64,000 bases of DNA from Metallyticus violacea (taxonomy: Eukaryota; Arthropoda; Insecta; Mantodea; Metallyticidae), in NCBI GenBank assembly GCA_030762175.1, contig CM060830.1, positions 52,440,501 to 52,504,500 of the forward strand, read 5' to 3'. This document shows positions 47,782-59,732 of this stretch, one piece after another. The notes below the pieces were generated by a model that searched no databases, had not been told where the DNA came from, and was given only the letters and a program-made list of their open reading frames with translations. Every line of letters starts with the position of its first letter. The stretch's first letter is position 1. Both the position numbers and the translations under genes were made by a program.

Positions 47782-48280
47782 GGAAACCCTTCCCTTCCGA
47801 TTTGGCATAGTATGTTTATTTACCTTTATGCCATTCTTTCTTCGGTTCTCTATAAAACAATGTTCTTACATTATGTACATATTTAGCTAAAAACCTAAAT
47901 ATTTGTACAACAAAGTTCGTTTGTTATTGCAGCAAATCGACAGCACTGGAGTATGTTTCTACCTGAAAATGTCTCATTTTTGAAGAATTTGCTTCTAAAG
48001 GTAAACTATAACATTATAAGAGTACCTGTAGCAACTCCTAACATTGACGTTCGAGTAAACGAGGTTGTAAATAAAATTACAGCGCCTGCACCGGAATTTT
48101 GTTGTGCTCGTGGTATTTGGGGGAGTTGTAACCACAGTTATTATCGTTTCCGAGTTCTCTTTACCGATGCCGGCCGATAAGAGACGAAACTCCCCGAATG
48201 GCCGCTGGCTGCAGCACTCACCTGCCCAAGTCACCTACACCGATGCCATCAGCCGCTAGTTGGTTGGAGTCAAAGTGTAG

Positions 48281-48389
48281 TGTAGTGGTGGTGTTGACAT
48301 TGACGAGTACGGGGTGTCGTTCTTCTACTGCGGACAGCGTCATCCTTCACTGCAGTGCACGATGACAGCGTTATTCAGCTCATCTCCAG
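48281..48389 (+). other. weak candidate exon in a GC-rich island
   Basis: From a stop at 48278-48280 the frame stays open through 'VDIDEYGVSFFYCGQRHPSL' to an ATG at 48362 ('MTALFSSSP') and a donor-like CCAG|GTACAG at 48390. The segment 48170-48400 is clearly richer in GC and CpG than its surroundings. On the other strand a different donor, GGGCAG|GTGAGTGCTG (48228-48213), also looks good. Either strand could hold a 5' exon; both may be chance. Not recognised as any protein. Confidence 0.25.
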
Positions 48390-48419
48390 GTACAGCTCGT
48401 CATTTGTTGTAGAAAAACA

Positions 48420-49440
48420 AATGCCTACATAGGGAAATGTCACAGTCTGCAGCTACATAGAACACAATAAATTACTGAGGCATCAATTAAGCGTGAAATT
48501 AAACAGGACTTAGTGGTGGAGCTAGAAGAGGGAATTTTAAAATTTGACAACTATCTTTCAATAAATAAATGAAAAGGAAAATACAGTTGCGCCGTGTCGT
48601 TAATAACTTGTTTACAAAGTTTCGATTTTCTGTTACAGTATTTGCAGTGTGTTTAATGTTTTGACTCTTGAGATATAAAATGTTTAATTCATTTAGGAGT
48701 TATTGATTAAGTGACATACACAAACGCTTCACTTCCAACTTAAAAATATCTTGACTAAAATCAAAGTAATTCGAACATAGATCCTTAGCAATTTTCAAAC
48801 CTAAGCATGCCGAACTCTGGTAACATAACAGCTGTGTGTCGTTTATGAATGATATTTCCCTGCAACATCACAATAACAAATATATTTATATCGTTCACCC
48901 AAATACATTAGCAATATACTAAATAACACTGCAATCTCAACAAAAACAATACGTTATACATAAAGCTGACAATGAATTATTAAACATTTTATTTACTTAG
49001 AAGTATGCATTTATTATTTGATAACTTTGTATATACCACTGGACTTATTTCTCGTCATTTTAATGATAATATTAACACAATGACTTACCTCACTTTATGA
49101 ATAAGTTGGAATCACATAGTCACTTTTTGGCTTTCGTTTTTATTTTGTTTTATTTTGTTTTGTACCCCTTTACTTTGAGAATTCTGCAGATAACAGACTC
49201 ATTTTTGTTTTTGCGCAAGAACATGTACTTACTTTTTTATACACCAGAGTCATAAACAGTTTTTATTGTTGGTCAAAATCGTTAATAAATTGCTAAGTAT
49301 GGCACTAGTTACAAAAATTACCATAGCAACAATTATATCATTAAATGACTTCATTGCTAAACTTTTGTCATCAAGTGAACATTATTTGAGAATAATATCA
49401 AGGAGACAATTTATTTATTGCCGAATACAATCAGTCGTCC
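48420..49440. other. unassigned AT-rich sequence
   Basis: Nothing recognised. Confidence 0.4.
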
Positions 49441-49452
49441 ATCTTCATTGCA

Positions 49453-49735
49453 TACCGCCACGGGTGATCGAGGTCGTTAAGGCACGGAATGGTGAGCGGG
49501 AGGTCTGGGGTTCTATTTCCAGCAAGACCGTTATCCATAACTGAAGTTTTTTATACCTTTTCTTCACTCCTCATAAATGGCAAATGCCGAGGAGGTACCC
49601 CTAAACTTAGGCCTGGAACGCTTCCCTCCTTTAAAAAAAAAAAAATCCCAGTTTATCATTTCCTCTCATGTATCATCAGTGCCCACTGCCTATGATGTCT
49701 CAGTAGTTAAAACGGGCGTTAAACACTGTTAAAAA
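49453..49735 (+). mobile_element. SINE-B copy 4
   Basis: Full length with a decayed B box ('GGTTCTATTTCC'). Flanking duplication tcttcattgca (49442-49452) and tctgcattgta (49736-49746), 9 of 11. Confidence 0.9.
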
Positions 49736-49749
49736 TCTGCATTGTAAAA

Positions 49750-50382
49750 TTCTATAGAATTTTTTTTAATTCTCATAGACATATTTAAAAAATGTGAAAT
49801 TAAGTAAATAAAATTAACGCTACCAAATGTATTGACAGAAGATAATACTAGCGTGTTCTGAAAGTTTCAGAAATATCCTTAATATTTGTTCATCCAATTA
49901 ATGTATCTGTCTTATTCCTCCTTACAAGTAAAGTAAGATATTCTAAATCAGTAATTTCAGCTTGGGCTAAACTTTCTTGTGAAATATCAATATTCGCTAA
50001 AAACGATAGTACATACAAATTAAATAATGTCTATATCATAAATATATAAAAAAAATTACAGACTGCAGATTCACTAATCAGAAAATAGACGTAACATTAA
50101 TTTTATTTTAATATTTTATAATTCTGGTATACAAAAAAATAACGCAAGAAACTTGTTTGTAATATTATACAATGATTACATTCGTAAACATTACGAAACT
50201 CGATTCGCCCGCTCCTTAAGCATTTACCATCCAATAAAATATAGCGTTATGGACTATACGGCAGACATATTTTTCCTTTCGTGTAATTCAGATATAATCC
50301 ATATCCCCTGCCTGGCAATGACGGACATATAGTCCACTTCTGAGGTAGGGACACAAATGAGCTATAACTCCCAAAAGGGATT
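49750..50382. other. unassigned AT-rich sequence
   Basis: Nothing recognised. Confidence 0.4.
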
Positions 50383-50393
50383 AGACCGAAAGT

Positions 50394-50637
50394 CCAAGAT
50401 CGCGGGTTCGAACTTGGCCAGGACCGATGGATTTTTTCGGGGCGTAAAAATCCTAAGTATGGCTTCCTTCGGAAGGGAAGTAAAGCCGTGGGTCCCGTGT
50501 CGTACATTTACGGCACGAAAAAGAACCTCAAGCCTGAAAGCTGAGCAAAATTTGTCGGCCATTTCACGTCCTGAGTTGAATGGGACGCTGATGACCTGAG
50601 CTGTTAAAGAGCGTCCATAAACAAATCATTCAAAAAA
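50394..50637 (+). mobile_element. SINE-A copy 9, 5'-truncated
   Basis: Begins within the tRNA-like head at 'ccaagatcgcgggttcg' and is complete from there, with a 13-bp deletion in the middle ('gaaagctgagcaaaat'). Perfect 11-bp target-site duplication agaccgaaagt at 50383-50393 and 50638-50648, so the truncation happened during insertion. Confidence 0.95.
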
Positions 50638-50895
50638 AGACCGAAAGTAAATTGTAATAATAAATCTTAATCTAAAAATTATCAAGTTCATAGGCATCAC
50701 CGGAAACCACCTTTAGGGCATGTCCGATAATTGAACCTGGGACCCATCACGGCACGCAGAACACTTTCCTCGCCCAATTTCTGTTACGGATTTTGACGAC
50801 TGCGTCTAATTACATTTTTTGAAGTTCAAATAGTATCAGTGGCGGCTGGTGTCACGACTTTCTAAATAAGATTGTACTAAATTAATTCCATTTAT

Positions 50896-51188
50896 GACCG
50901 CCACGGGTGGCCGAGGTCGTTAAGGCACGGACTCGTGAGCGGGAGGTCTGCGGTTCGAATCCCGCCAGGACCGTCCTCCCTGACTGGGGTTTTTTCCAGG
51001 TTTTCCTCAGTCTTCATAACTGGCAAATGCCGGGGAGGTACCTAAACTTAGGCCTGGAACGCTCCCTTCCTTAAAAAAAAAAAATATCCTTTCCCAATTT
51101 ATCATTTCAATTCATGTATCATCAGTGTCCACCGCCTGTGGTGCCTCAGTAGTAAAAACGGGCGTTAAACACTACTCAAAAAAAAAAA
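50896..51188 (+). mobile_element. SINE-B copy 5 (young)
   Basis: Intact copy with perfect target-site duplication aattccatttat (50884-50895 and 51189-51200) and a long A tail. Differs from the NUMT copy at only a handful of positions outside the A runs. Confidence 0.97.
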
Positions 51189-51200
51189 AATTCCATTTAT

Positions 51201-51540
51201 ATTGCTTTTAGAGTTTTGATAATTATGGGAGGGATGTGAAGAATGTATTGAAGCCTGGTTTATGAGATAAAACGTTTTCCATCATCCCTCTTTCTCTCTG
51301 CCCTTCATCTTTCATCCTCCTTTTTTAATCTTCATAATCTGCGGAAAGCTTCATTGTACTCTTGGATTGATACGCAGAAGTCTAAACCCATGCACTTTGC
51401 TCATCTCTGAATTTCTAATAATTTGACTTAATCTCCATGCCATCGGTACATCTGGTCGATGTGGCTGTTTAATAATACGTAATGTATATTTACATTATCA
51501 TGTTAGTTCACAATATATTTAAAATATAACGTCAAATGTC
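51201..51540. other. unassigned AT-rich sequence
   Basis: Nothing recognised. Confidence 0.4.
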
Positions 51541-51801
51541 TAATATATATATATATATATATATAAATGAAAAATAAAAATAAAGAAACACTATTAACAA
51601 TGTAACAAATTAACACTAATAATAAAAGTAGATAAAGATAAAACACTCAGAAAGTCACACTTGAAATTGCTATATTTCGAACTACTGCGAGTTCTTCAAT
51701 GGCAAGAAGCTAGACAATTTCAAGTGTGACTTTTTCTGTGTTTTATCTTTATCTACTTTTATTATTAGTGTTAATTTATATATATATATATATATATATA
51801 T
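51541..51801. repeat. 63-bp-arm hairpin flanked by (TA)n
   Basis: Arms 51607-51669 and 51715-51777 are inverted copies (about 59 of 63 matching) around a 45-bp loop that contains 'gaactactgcgagttc'. TA repeats border it at 51541-51565 and 51777-51801. Arms read 'caatttcaagtgtgactt' to 'attattagtgttaattt' on the plus strand of the right side. Likely a small foldback or MITE that landed in, or brought along, TA repeats. Confidence 0.85.
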
Positions 51802-52260
51802 TCTTTTTCTTTATACTTCTACTATAGGCATAACAAATACTGTGATTATTTGTCAGTATTAGTAATGTTATCAATAAATATGATGGTCACTTCCACCATT
51901 CTATGGGGGAAAAATAAATAAAATGTGTTAATTTCAAACTTTATAGCGCTGAAATAAGTTAGTGTTTTCATAGATAACGCTGTCAAAGAGAATGAAAGTC
52001 AATTCGTTCTTTTAAATGAATTGATGTATTTTATAATTACCTTTTAATAGTTTGGGCACGCATACAACGAAAGATAATTAACCAATGACTAAGAAAAATA
52101 TCTAGTTTATTCCCGGTAACCTATCGACTACTTGGTTGCTCTATTGTTCTGTAAGTCAGCGCATCTGCAGCAATAAATCGAATCGAAACGAACATTCGAC
52201 TTTATATATCTATGTTCAGTGTGCGGTATACTTGTTGCTAAAATTATTCACGTGTTCACA
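51802..52260. other. unassigned AT-rich sequence
   Basis: Nothing recognised. Confidence 0.4.
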
Positions 52261-52410
52261 ATGCCGTACACGAAAGCCGAGAAAGTTGATGGCGCATTCA
52301 TTTAGGGCGAATGAAAGTTACAGTCTCAATGCTAGTGTATTCTGAAAGATATCCTGATCGTGCCATACGTTCGCGATCTGTCTTTGCTTGTTCTGTGGTA
52401 AGTCCAGATG
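52261..52410 (+). mobile_element. DUF4817 N-terminal fragment
   Basis: Starts at ATG 52261 with 'MPYTKAEKVDGAFI', hits a stop, and continues after a frameshift as 'VYSERYPDRAIRSRSVFA' (52332-52388), the typical 'YHERYPDRRHPSRRTF' block of the DUF4817 DNA-binding region. The rest of the transposase is missing. The ATG position suits the family's usual start. Confidence 0.75.
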
Positions 52411-52419
52411 AAATTCGAT

Positions 52420-53066
52420 GTGTAGTGTTATCCGCACAGAATCGTTTTACAGCATCTAATGTCGCCACCATGAACACGTTCTATGAAGGAAGTCATTACC
52501 GAACTCATTAAAATTGATCATTAAATTAATTTAAAACCAGAGCTTTCGCCGATCGGCATCATCAATAGTCTGGAGAGGCGAAGGTTAGACATTGGAAGTG
52601 GTAGGGATGTTGAGAGAGTTCTGGTGCAGACGTTGTTTGTTGATCACTAGCGGATTCCAAGGATTGATTATTTGAAAACCTCTGTCTTTGTTTACATTAT
52701 CTGAATGCTGCTCTAGTTCTGCGGATTCTCTTATAATCAGATTAAAAAGCCTGTTATATATGCAAAAGCGAGAAAGTGCATTCGTTGACTTTCTATTCAC
52801 TAACCGATATTTTTGCATTCTCTTCAATTTTTAGGCTTTGCTATGTGTAAATGTAAAGGCGATGTCCACATGATAGCTACTAATTTAAGTTTTCTGTCCT
52901 GAATTCCTTTTACTTTTTTGCTCCTCTGTGAATGGAAAGGAAATCTTTGAATGCAAGTACTCTTACCGAAGTTGTTTCTCGATCGGATCACTCTTTGAAA
53001 AAGTCGTTTGGAATGCAGCAAGTAAGAAGGAAAGAAAAGAACATTCTCTTTGACACATACAATCAT
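52420..53066. other. unassigned sequence
   Basis: Nothing recognised; overlapping minus-strand frames at 52585-53114 show no family resemblance. Confidence 0.4.
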
Positions 53067-53084
53067 ATCTCTCTCTCTCTCGTC

Positions 53085-53380
53085 GGGTCGGTTCTGGTGC
53101 TGTAGTGGTAACATACTTGCCTTCTAAACCCAAGATCGCGGGTTCAAACCCGGCCAGAATTGATGGATTTTTTCGGGTGTAAAAATCCTAAGTATGGCTT
53201 CCTCCGGAAGGGATGTAAAGCTGTGGGTCCTGTGTCGTACATTTACGGCAGAAAAAAGAACCTCAAGCCTGAAAGAAGAGGCCTCTGAGCAAAATTTCTC
53301 GGCCGTTCCACGTCTTGAATAGAATGGGACGCTGATGACCTGAGATGTTAAAGAGCATCCGTAAGTAAACCAAATCAACA
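53085..53380 (+). mobile_element. SINE-A copy 10, first of a head-to-tail pair
   Basis: Full length: head 'GGTGCTGTAGTGGTAACATA', B box 'GGTTCAAACCC', 3' end 'gatgttaaagagcatcc'. Flanked by 'tctctcgtc' on both sides (53076-53084 within a TC run, and 53382-53390). Confidence 0.93.
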
Positions 53381-53390
53381 ATCTCTCGTC

Positions 53391-53691
53391 CATCCTGGTG
53401 TTGTAGTGGTAACCATACTTGCCTCCTAAACCCAAGATAGCGGGTTCGATTCTGGCCAGGACCGATGAATTTTTTTCGGGCGTAAAAATCCTAAGTATGG
53501 CTTCCTTCGGAAGGGAAGTAAAGCCGTGGGTCCCGTATCGTACATTTACGGCACGATAAAGAACCTCAAGCCTGAAAGAAGAGGCCTCTGAGCAAAATTT
53601 GTCGGCCGTTTCACGCCCTAATTTGAATGGGGCGCTGATGACCTAAGATGTTAAAGAACGTCCGTAAATAAATAAGTTAAAAAAATAAAAC
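53391..53691 (+). mobile_element. SINE-A copy 11, second of the pair
   Basis: Full length and more like the consensus than its partner: 'GGTGTTGTAGTGGTAACCAT', B box 'GGTTCGATTCT', 3' end 'gatgttaaagaacgtcc'. Starts ten bases after the first copy's tail, in the same direction. Confidence 0.93.
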
Positions 53692-53699
53692 TCTCTTGG

Positions 53700-55079
53700 A
53701 AGAGGGAGATAAAGAAGTTAATGCTATTAACATATTTCATTCTTACCGTAAAAGATATCCCCAAGTTTATCTGTTCGTAAACTTGCAGGCCAGCGTTCGA
53801 TTACCTATATATACAATTCCCTGAGAGATTTTTTTCAATTTTGTGTAGGCGAATGCTAGATAAGTTAGCGCATATGAATTCTGGATTTTAATGTTAAAAT
53901 CCTTAGAAAAGAAATATAGCTAGTGTTGGCTTACAACACAGGAGACATTGCAGAAGAAATTAGCATAAAATTAAGTTATAATTCATTAACAGTTTTGAAA
54001 ATACCTAAATGAAGTTTGAGAGACCAAGAAATTAAGTATATATTGTGAAAATTGTTTTGACACATCGCAGAATGTTTGAAAAATGCAAAGCGTATAAATG
54101 AAGATGCACTATTCATTTTATGTAGATAAACCATATTTATTTTTTTGGAATCAAAACAGCAAGTTATGCTGTAAATATTTAGGCATTCAAAGGTAGGCAA
54201 CGAAGGTATTAAAATAGCACTAATGTTCTGAACGGTTGTATCCAAATATATAAATAGATATAGGAAGTAGTATAAGAAATATTAATATAAAATATTGTTT
54301 AACAAATATTTTATGCAAATTAGTCAAAATACAGCAATTAGGTATTAAAGTTAAAAAACAGTTGAACTTTCCTTTGTCATTGCTTGTCACATGTAAAGTG
54401 ATTAAATAAGAAATAACATGCAATGCTTTATAGCTTAAGAGACCTGTATATTACTGTCGCACAGCAATAGACACATAAAAGTCTTAGCTTTCATTCGACT
54501 GCTGTTACCAAACTCTAGTGGAATGGAAATGCTGTTTCAAAACCTTGCAGATGATCAATGAAGAATGTAAAAGGAAATGCTTTCATTGCAGCTGTAGCAG
54601 ATAATAAAACAGAAGACTGCTGCACTGAAATGGAAACACTTTTCCTTTGTTAATACTGAGCTAAACACTTGTTTCAGATGACAGGTAGTGTAGTTGTTGA
54701 TAAGAAAACACGCGATGTGAGAAGCGAAAAGACTGGCTGTGTAGCACGAACAATAATACAGAAATAAGATGTACATACTTGAATTTTTAGCACTGAACAG
54801 TATGGTATATAAATTTTATAATACGTTAGATATTACTGTCGGTTTGTTTAACTCGCCAAACGAGACAATAACTATCTATAAATGCTTACTTCAATGAATT
54901 ATCTTTCCGCAGTATGTGAGTGTGACATAGGCATTTACTTACTGGGCTTGTCATCGATAAATTAAGCGAAAAGCGAGATTATGTTTACTGGGGAACCGCA
55001 GACACTGCAACCGGAAACATAGCGAGATGGATGGATTTATTTTTACTGAAAGCGTAAACTTATACTGTGTTTAAAACTG
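53700..55079. other. unassigned AT-rich sequence
   Basis: Minus-strand frames at 53976-54776 are Ile/Phe/Cys-rich translations of AT-rich DNA; no domain. Confidence 0.4.
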
Positions 55080-55740
55080 ATGATAACAATAAACACTAAC
55101 CTGTGTTATAAGAGATGTTCAAAATGATGCCCCTAAGCGGCAATACATTGCCGGCATCTGGTATAGGAAATTCCTGTTTTACATCTAACTATTCTTCCGT
55201 AAGAACACGGTAGTTCAACGCATTTCTGGTCACCGAGGGATTTTGTTTCTCGTAACATCTTAAGTTTCTACACCTGTAATACGATTGCCAGGATATTATC
55301 TTGCGAGCCGCCTTGTCACTTCTCTGCTTGATTTTGATTGATTTATTTTTTAACTTTATTTGGTTTATTTACAGACTATCTTTAACATCTCAGGTCATCA
55401 GTGTTTTTTCAGGCTTAAGGTTTTTTATCGTGCCGTAAATGTATGACACGGGACCCACGGCTTTACTTACCTTCCGAAGAAAACAATACTTAGGATTTTA
55501 CGCCCGAAAAATCCATCGATCCTGGCCGGGATTGAACCCGTGATTTTGGGTTTAGGAGGCAATTATGGTTATCACTAGACCACCAGGACCGACTCACTTC
55601 TCTGCAAGAATCTATAGGTATCATACATAAAATCCGTGCTTCAAGAATATATAACTACAAGTTGCTATCTACACATGCACCATAGATCTTGACGCTCAGT
55701 CGGCCCATAACTAAAATAACCTCATTGTACTTTGTCTACA
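55080..55740 (-). mobile_element. DUF4817/Tc3-like transposase relic split by SINE-A
   Basis: Second copy of the relic at 19760-20465. Minus strand from 55735: end 'gaggttattttagttatggg', then 'RKYPGNRITGVET' DNA-binding sequence (decayed; about 55310-55275) and 'YRVLTEE.LD' linker (about 55215-55190). The catalytic domain is absent here too. A SINE-A lies between the end and the DNA-binding part. Confidence 0.7.
55328..55593 (-). mobile_element. SINE-A copy 12, inserted in the transposon relic
   Basis: Antisense, nearly complete; missing part of the 'ttcaattcagggcgtgaaac' segment. Perfect 12-bp target-site duplication tcacttctctgc (55316-55327 and 55594-55605). Tail 'TTGATTTTGATTGATTTA' on the plus strand. 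Confidence 0.96.
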
Positions 55741-55741
55741 G

Positions 55742-57850
55742 TCGCTAACAACTAGGAACAAAGAAGCTGGACTTTGGAAATACAATAATAAAACACGAGC
55801 TATTACTCTACAAAATTTAAATCCGGAATGAGCTTAAAAGTATATACACCTGTGAATTAGTAATTGCATTTAGGCTGTTTTTAAACATTTATAATTGAAA
55901 TAGGTGCTTACAAGTGAAATAGATTAAGGACTATAGGATTGACATAATTTCTCCAGATATCAGGAAACGGATAACTGACCTACTTAAACTAGACTTTCTA
56001 TTCAAGAATTAAAAGAGACATATCAGGTAGAAATTCACAGCTTAGTAGCAAGCTACCAGATACCGGAGTGAATTTTTCGTCTGCTGCGGAATATTAAATC
56101 AAATGGAATTTCTCAGTATACTTAAATAAAACGGTAATAACAGAATTTTACAGCACAAATGTTACTTTTAGTATCATAGTAAAGTAATACAGTTTTTGAC
56201 AATCATATCAGTTTCGCCACGTTGCATACATACCAGTGAGGGCACCGCTGTTGATAGAGAGACGGCAGATCTACTCAATGCACCTATTTATTGTGCAAAG
56301 GTCTGATGTGATGGTATCAAAGAGCCGCGTCCTAAAGAGTTTTTCTAAATGAATCACATTTAAGGTATCGCGTGAAAGAAATGCCAAAGAATGTCATCAG
56401 AGCCTATGGAAAGATGTTGCAATGGTAGACACCGTGAGGTGGAAGATGCGTATTGTGCATATCCGCCTGACACTGCAGCATTATATCTGCTAGATGTGGA
56501 TAGCGATGTACTGTGAGGTAGTTATGCAGAGATAATCATTTATCCGACAATGCTGCTTGTTTTGAAAGATTTGTTTGGAAATCGCATTATTGCATATTGT
56601 GCCTCAGCACTAGTCGTGCATCTGGTTACTTTGGATGCATTTAAGTACACTTAATCGTAGAACCTTCGCTTTGATCGGAAACAGCGTAACCTGCAGCGCA
56701 GCCGTCTTTCCGCTGTTACACCTGCAGGCTTGTTTATACAGTCAAGATTAGACACTGTCTTTCTGTGTCCACTTATACAGTACTCCATGCACAGCTATCG
56801 CTTGGAGCTTCTCGGCGTCCACATTCAGGTATGTGGTGCTCGTTCGCATACATCAACAGAAACAGTACGCTAATGGCATTTAGAGCATTACAAAAGTAAG
56901 ATAAAGGCTAATAATTATGACAGGGAGTTTATTGAAGGCATGTAAAAGCATTTTGACTTATAGAATAAGTCATTTTCAATTGTAGATGCATTGCCACTGA
57001 TTATATAACGCTCGTATTCTAAGAATATTAGCAAACGGCATTATAAAGGCTTTTAAAAGAATGCTCATGAAATCGCCAGCGCTATTATACTTTTTATTGT
57101 TCTTCTTCTCTCCCTATTTTCAATATTTACAGTATTTCTAAAAGCATCACTATTCTTACTGTTATTGTCTTAATGGAATAAAATATAGCGTAGTAAAAGC
57201 TTCAACAATAAGATTGAAAGTTAATCAAGATTTTACTAACACCAATTGTTCTTGTTAATAACTACAGAACTTTGGAATCGTATGTTGTTATAGCAGTTTT
57301 AGATGTTTCTGCTTTATTCCCCCCCCCCCTTTTATTTTTTCCCCGCTCCCTGATTGCGCATTTCACAAATTAACTCCACTATCTGCATTCTGCTACAGAT
57401 GGTTCTGTATAAATAAAGGAAAGGCATAACTGAATATTAACGAAGAATATTTATTGATACTTTTTAATAAATTAAACAGATAGAAAGCATATTTATGCCA
57501 TCAAAATAATAACAACAACAACAATTGAGTGTAAGCATTCCGAAATATTTACCATTGAAGCTCAAGTTGAAATCACCAGATTAATCGTGGTTGACTATTA
57601 TGTTGGTACTACCAACCGCTCTTGTGAATTAAAGCCTGAGATAATTTTCTGGTTGCACACTTGCACAAGTGAAGACGTTAAAAAGAAATTTTGATGTTGA
57701 ATCGAATTCCTGTGGATAACTCTGACCAAATGACTCAAAAAATTTCAGTTCATACTTTTTTCACTACTGGAAAATGTTACCAACACTGCAAAGTGTTCCG
57801 TCGAATAATTATCAATGCTGATACTCAAACAAATCGCATGATCATTTCTT
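55742..57850. other. unassigned sequence
   Basis: Nothing firmly recognised. A reading frame without ATG at about 56660-56875 includes 'MHSYRLELLGVHIQ' before a donor-like CAG|GTATGT, but it stays open past it and has no known match. A C12 run lies near 57320. Confidence 0.4.
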
Positions 57851-57854
57851 CGTT

Positions 57855-57905
<51 letters not shown>
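57855..57905. repeat. (TTA)n microsatellite
   Basis: About 17 uninterrupted units; makes a Tyr run in one frame. Confidence 0.96.
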
Positions 57906-57907
<2 letters not shown>

Positions 57908-57909
57908 GG

Positions 57910-59040
57910 TAATGTTAGACTTCATATTTGATCAAATATTTCCAAAAAATATCGCGATTAACTGTAATGTTATATATTAATTTTTCAGAACACCATTCAT
58001 ATCTCTTTACTATATTCTTGCCCCCTTCCTCACTAGCATTATTGAATAATGGGTATCACACGGTAAGGGTTCTGTAAAGTGCGAGAAACTCAATATAAGT
58101 TTTTCAGAGATCTGTCATTAACGGTAATTATAAAGCTAAGGTATCATGCCAGTTCCTTAACCTAATTGTTTATATCAGAAACGTTATATACATTCTCAGC
58201 TAAATATTAAGTAGGAATTTAAGAGAAAAAGAATGAATAGTAATGCGTAAAAATACATGAATATCATTCAGAAACCACCAATAAAAATCAAATCCGAAAA
58301 TCAGATTTAAAAAAAAACGAGATTTACCCCACATGTTCTACACAATTACCTTTTATTTCAATGTAAATTACGAGAATTTGATATATATTTTGAAACTAAA
58401 AAGTGCATTTTCATTACGTTATAGTTGTAATTAACGAATCAATAACTTCCACATTTACAGCTGATTGCTAAACAAAATTTAGCTGTAGCAATAAAACGCA
58501 ATCTTTTACACCCAGTTTGGAGCTGAATTTTAGGAGCAAGACACAAGCTGTATATTTGCCATGGTAACAATGCAAGCGAGAAACAAAAGCACATCAAAGT
58601 GAAATTAGAAGTCAGAATCCGTAGAGAGCTGAAAGCATTTCACATCCAGCTGGCCGTGTCTTTTCCCAATGAAAACGAAAGGTGTGTGTGGCGTGCAGAG
58701 CTATCGTGCCTGGAAGGCGATTGCTAGGCGCCGAGACTGTAGTAACCTTGACCGTCAACATCTCCTGAAGGCGGTGGCCAAAGCACGCTTGCACATCTGT
58801 GCACAATCTGTGATATATAAAGCGAAATTGAGTGTTTATATCGGCTTGACGAAACTGGAAAGTGGCTGATCAATGATGTTATTATGCAAATATTCATTCA
58901 GTATCATCATCTTGCCACGCTGATTATGTTAATAGCCTGGTCCATGTTTCAAGATTCTAATCAGCGTTTAAAAGTCCTACCTAAGCCTGTTACTTCCATT
59001 TGCTTACAAGTTAAAGAAGACAGCACTTTTTCAGTGGTTA
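57910..59040. other. unassigned sequence
   Basis: The part 58610-58800 is GC-richer but shows no defensible exon or repeat. Confidence 0.4.
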
Positions 59041-59041
59041 T

Positions 59042-59130
59042 TTTTTCGCAGCTCCGGCGCCATGGCTGGTGACCGGACAACCCGCCTTTCATTTACGCGG
59101 CCGGAGTTCTGTCACAGGCTGAGACAGTGA
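59042..59130 (+). other. small CpG-rich patch, possible exon start
   Basis: After a pyrimidine-rich acceptor-like 'ttattttttcgcag' at 59050 comes 'CTCCGGCGCCATGGCTGG', an ATG (59061) in strong initiation context. The frame runs 'MAGDRTTRLSFTRPEF' and stops after 22 codons. CpG-dense against AT-rich surroundings. No donor and no family match; may be a relic of promoter or repeat. Confidence 0.2.
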
Positions 59131-59134
59131 CGTA

Positions 59135-59725
59135 ACTTTTTTTTAAAATATTTTTTATTGATTTTCGTTCTTGAATTTAACTCTTTTAAAATGCATGCAT
59201 ATTTCACACAAATTATTCAGATATTTATATTGCTTTATACAGCAATTTATTACGTAATATATTGCTACTAAATTAAAAACGGGTTCATATTTTTTACGTT
59301 TTAGTTTAAACCAAATTAAATGGACAAAAACGTTTTTATATAAAATAGTAATCATATTTTCTGAGCTTTATTTTTTGTTTGTATTCTAGAAGCATAAATC
59401 AATGTTTGAGAACACCTTTTGAATGTGAGATCCAAGAAATTGTCTTATACCTGATATGTTTTAACCAGAATTGGCGCTTCAGCAATGCATATTAATTTCT
59501 TTCTTAAGTACCTAGGAGTGCATTTATATTTTACCAGATTTGAAAACGACAATTATGGACTTGCATTAAGCTAATTTAATGTGCAAATATTGAAATCAAT
59601 ATTCCGGATACTTATAAAATATTTGAATAGGACAATGATTAAACATTTAAGACACATGCAAACCAAAAGAGTGTATGTGCTATATTCATATAAAAACAAT
59701 ACAAAATAAATTCATTCTCGTATCG
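59135..59725. other. unassigned AT-rich sequence
   Basis: Nothing recognised. Confidence 0.4.
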
Positions 59726-59732
59726 CAATGTT

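Noticed and set aside
50700..50830. Possible tRNA-like head on the minus strand with 'GGTTCAATTA'
   Set aside because: No matching A box at the right distance.
56660..56875. Open frame with a donor-like CAG|GTATGT near 56829
   Set aside because: The frame stays open past the donor and has no acceptor or family support; a chance site is as likely.
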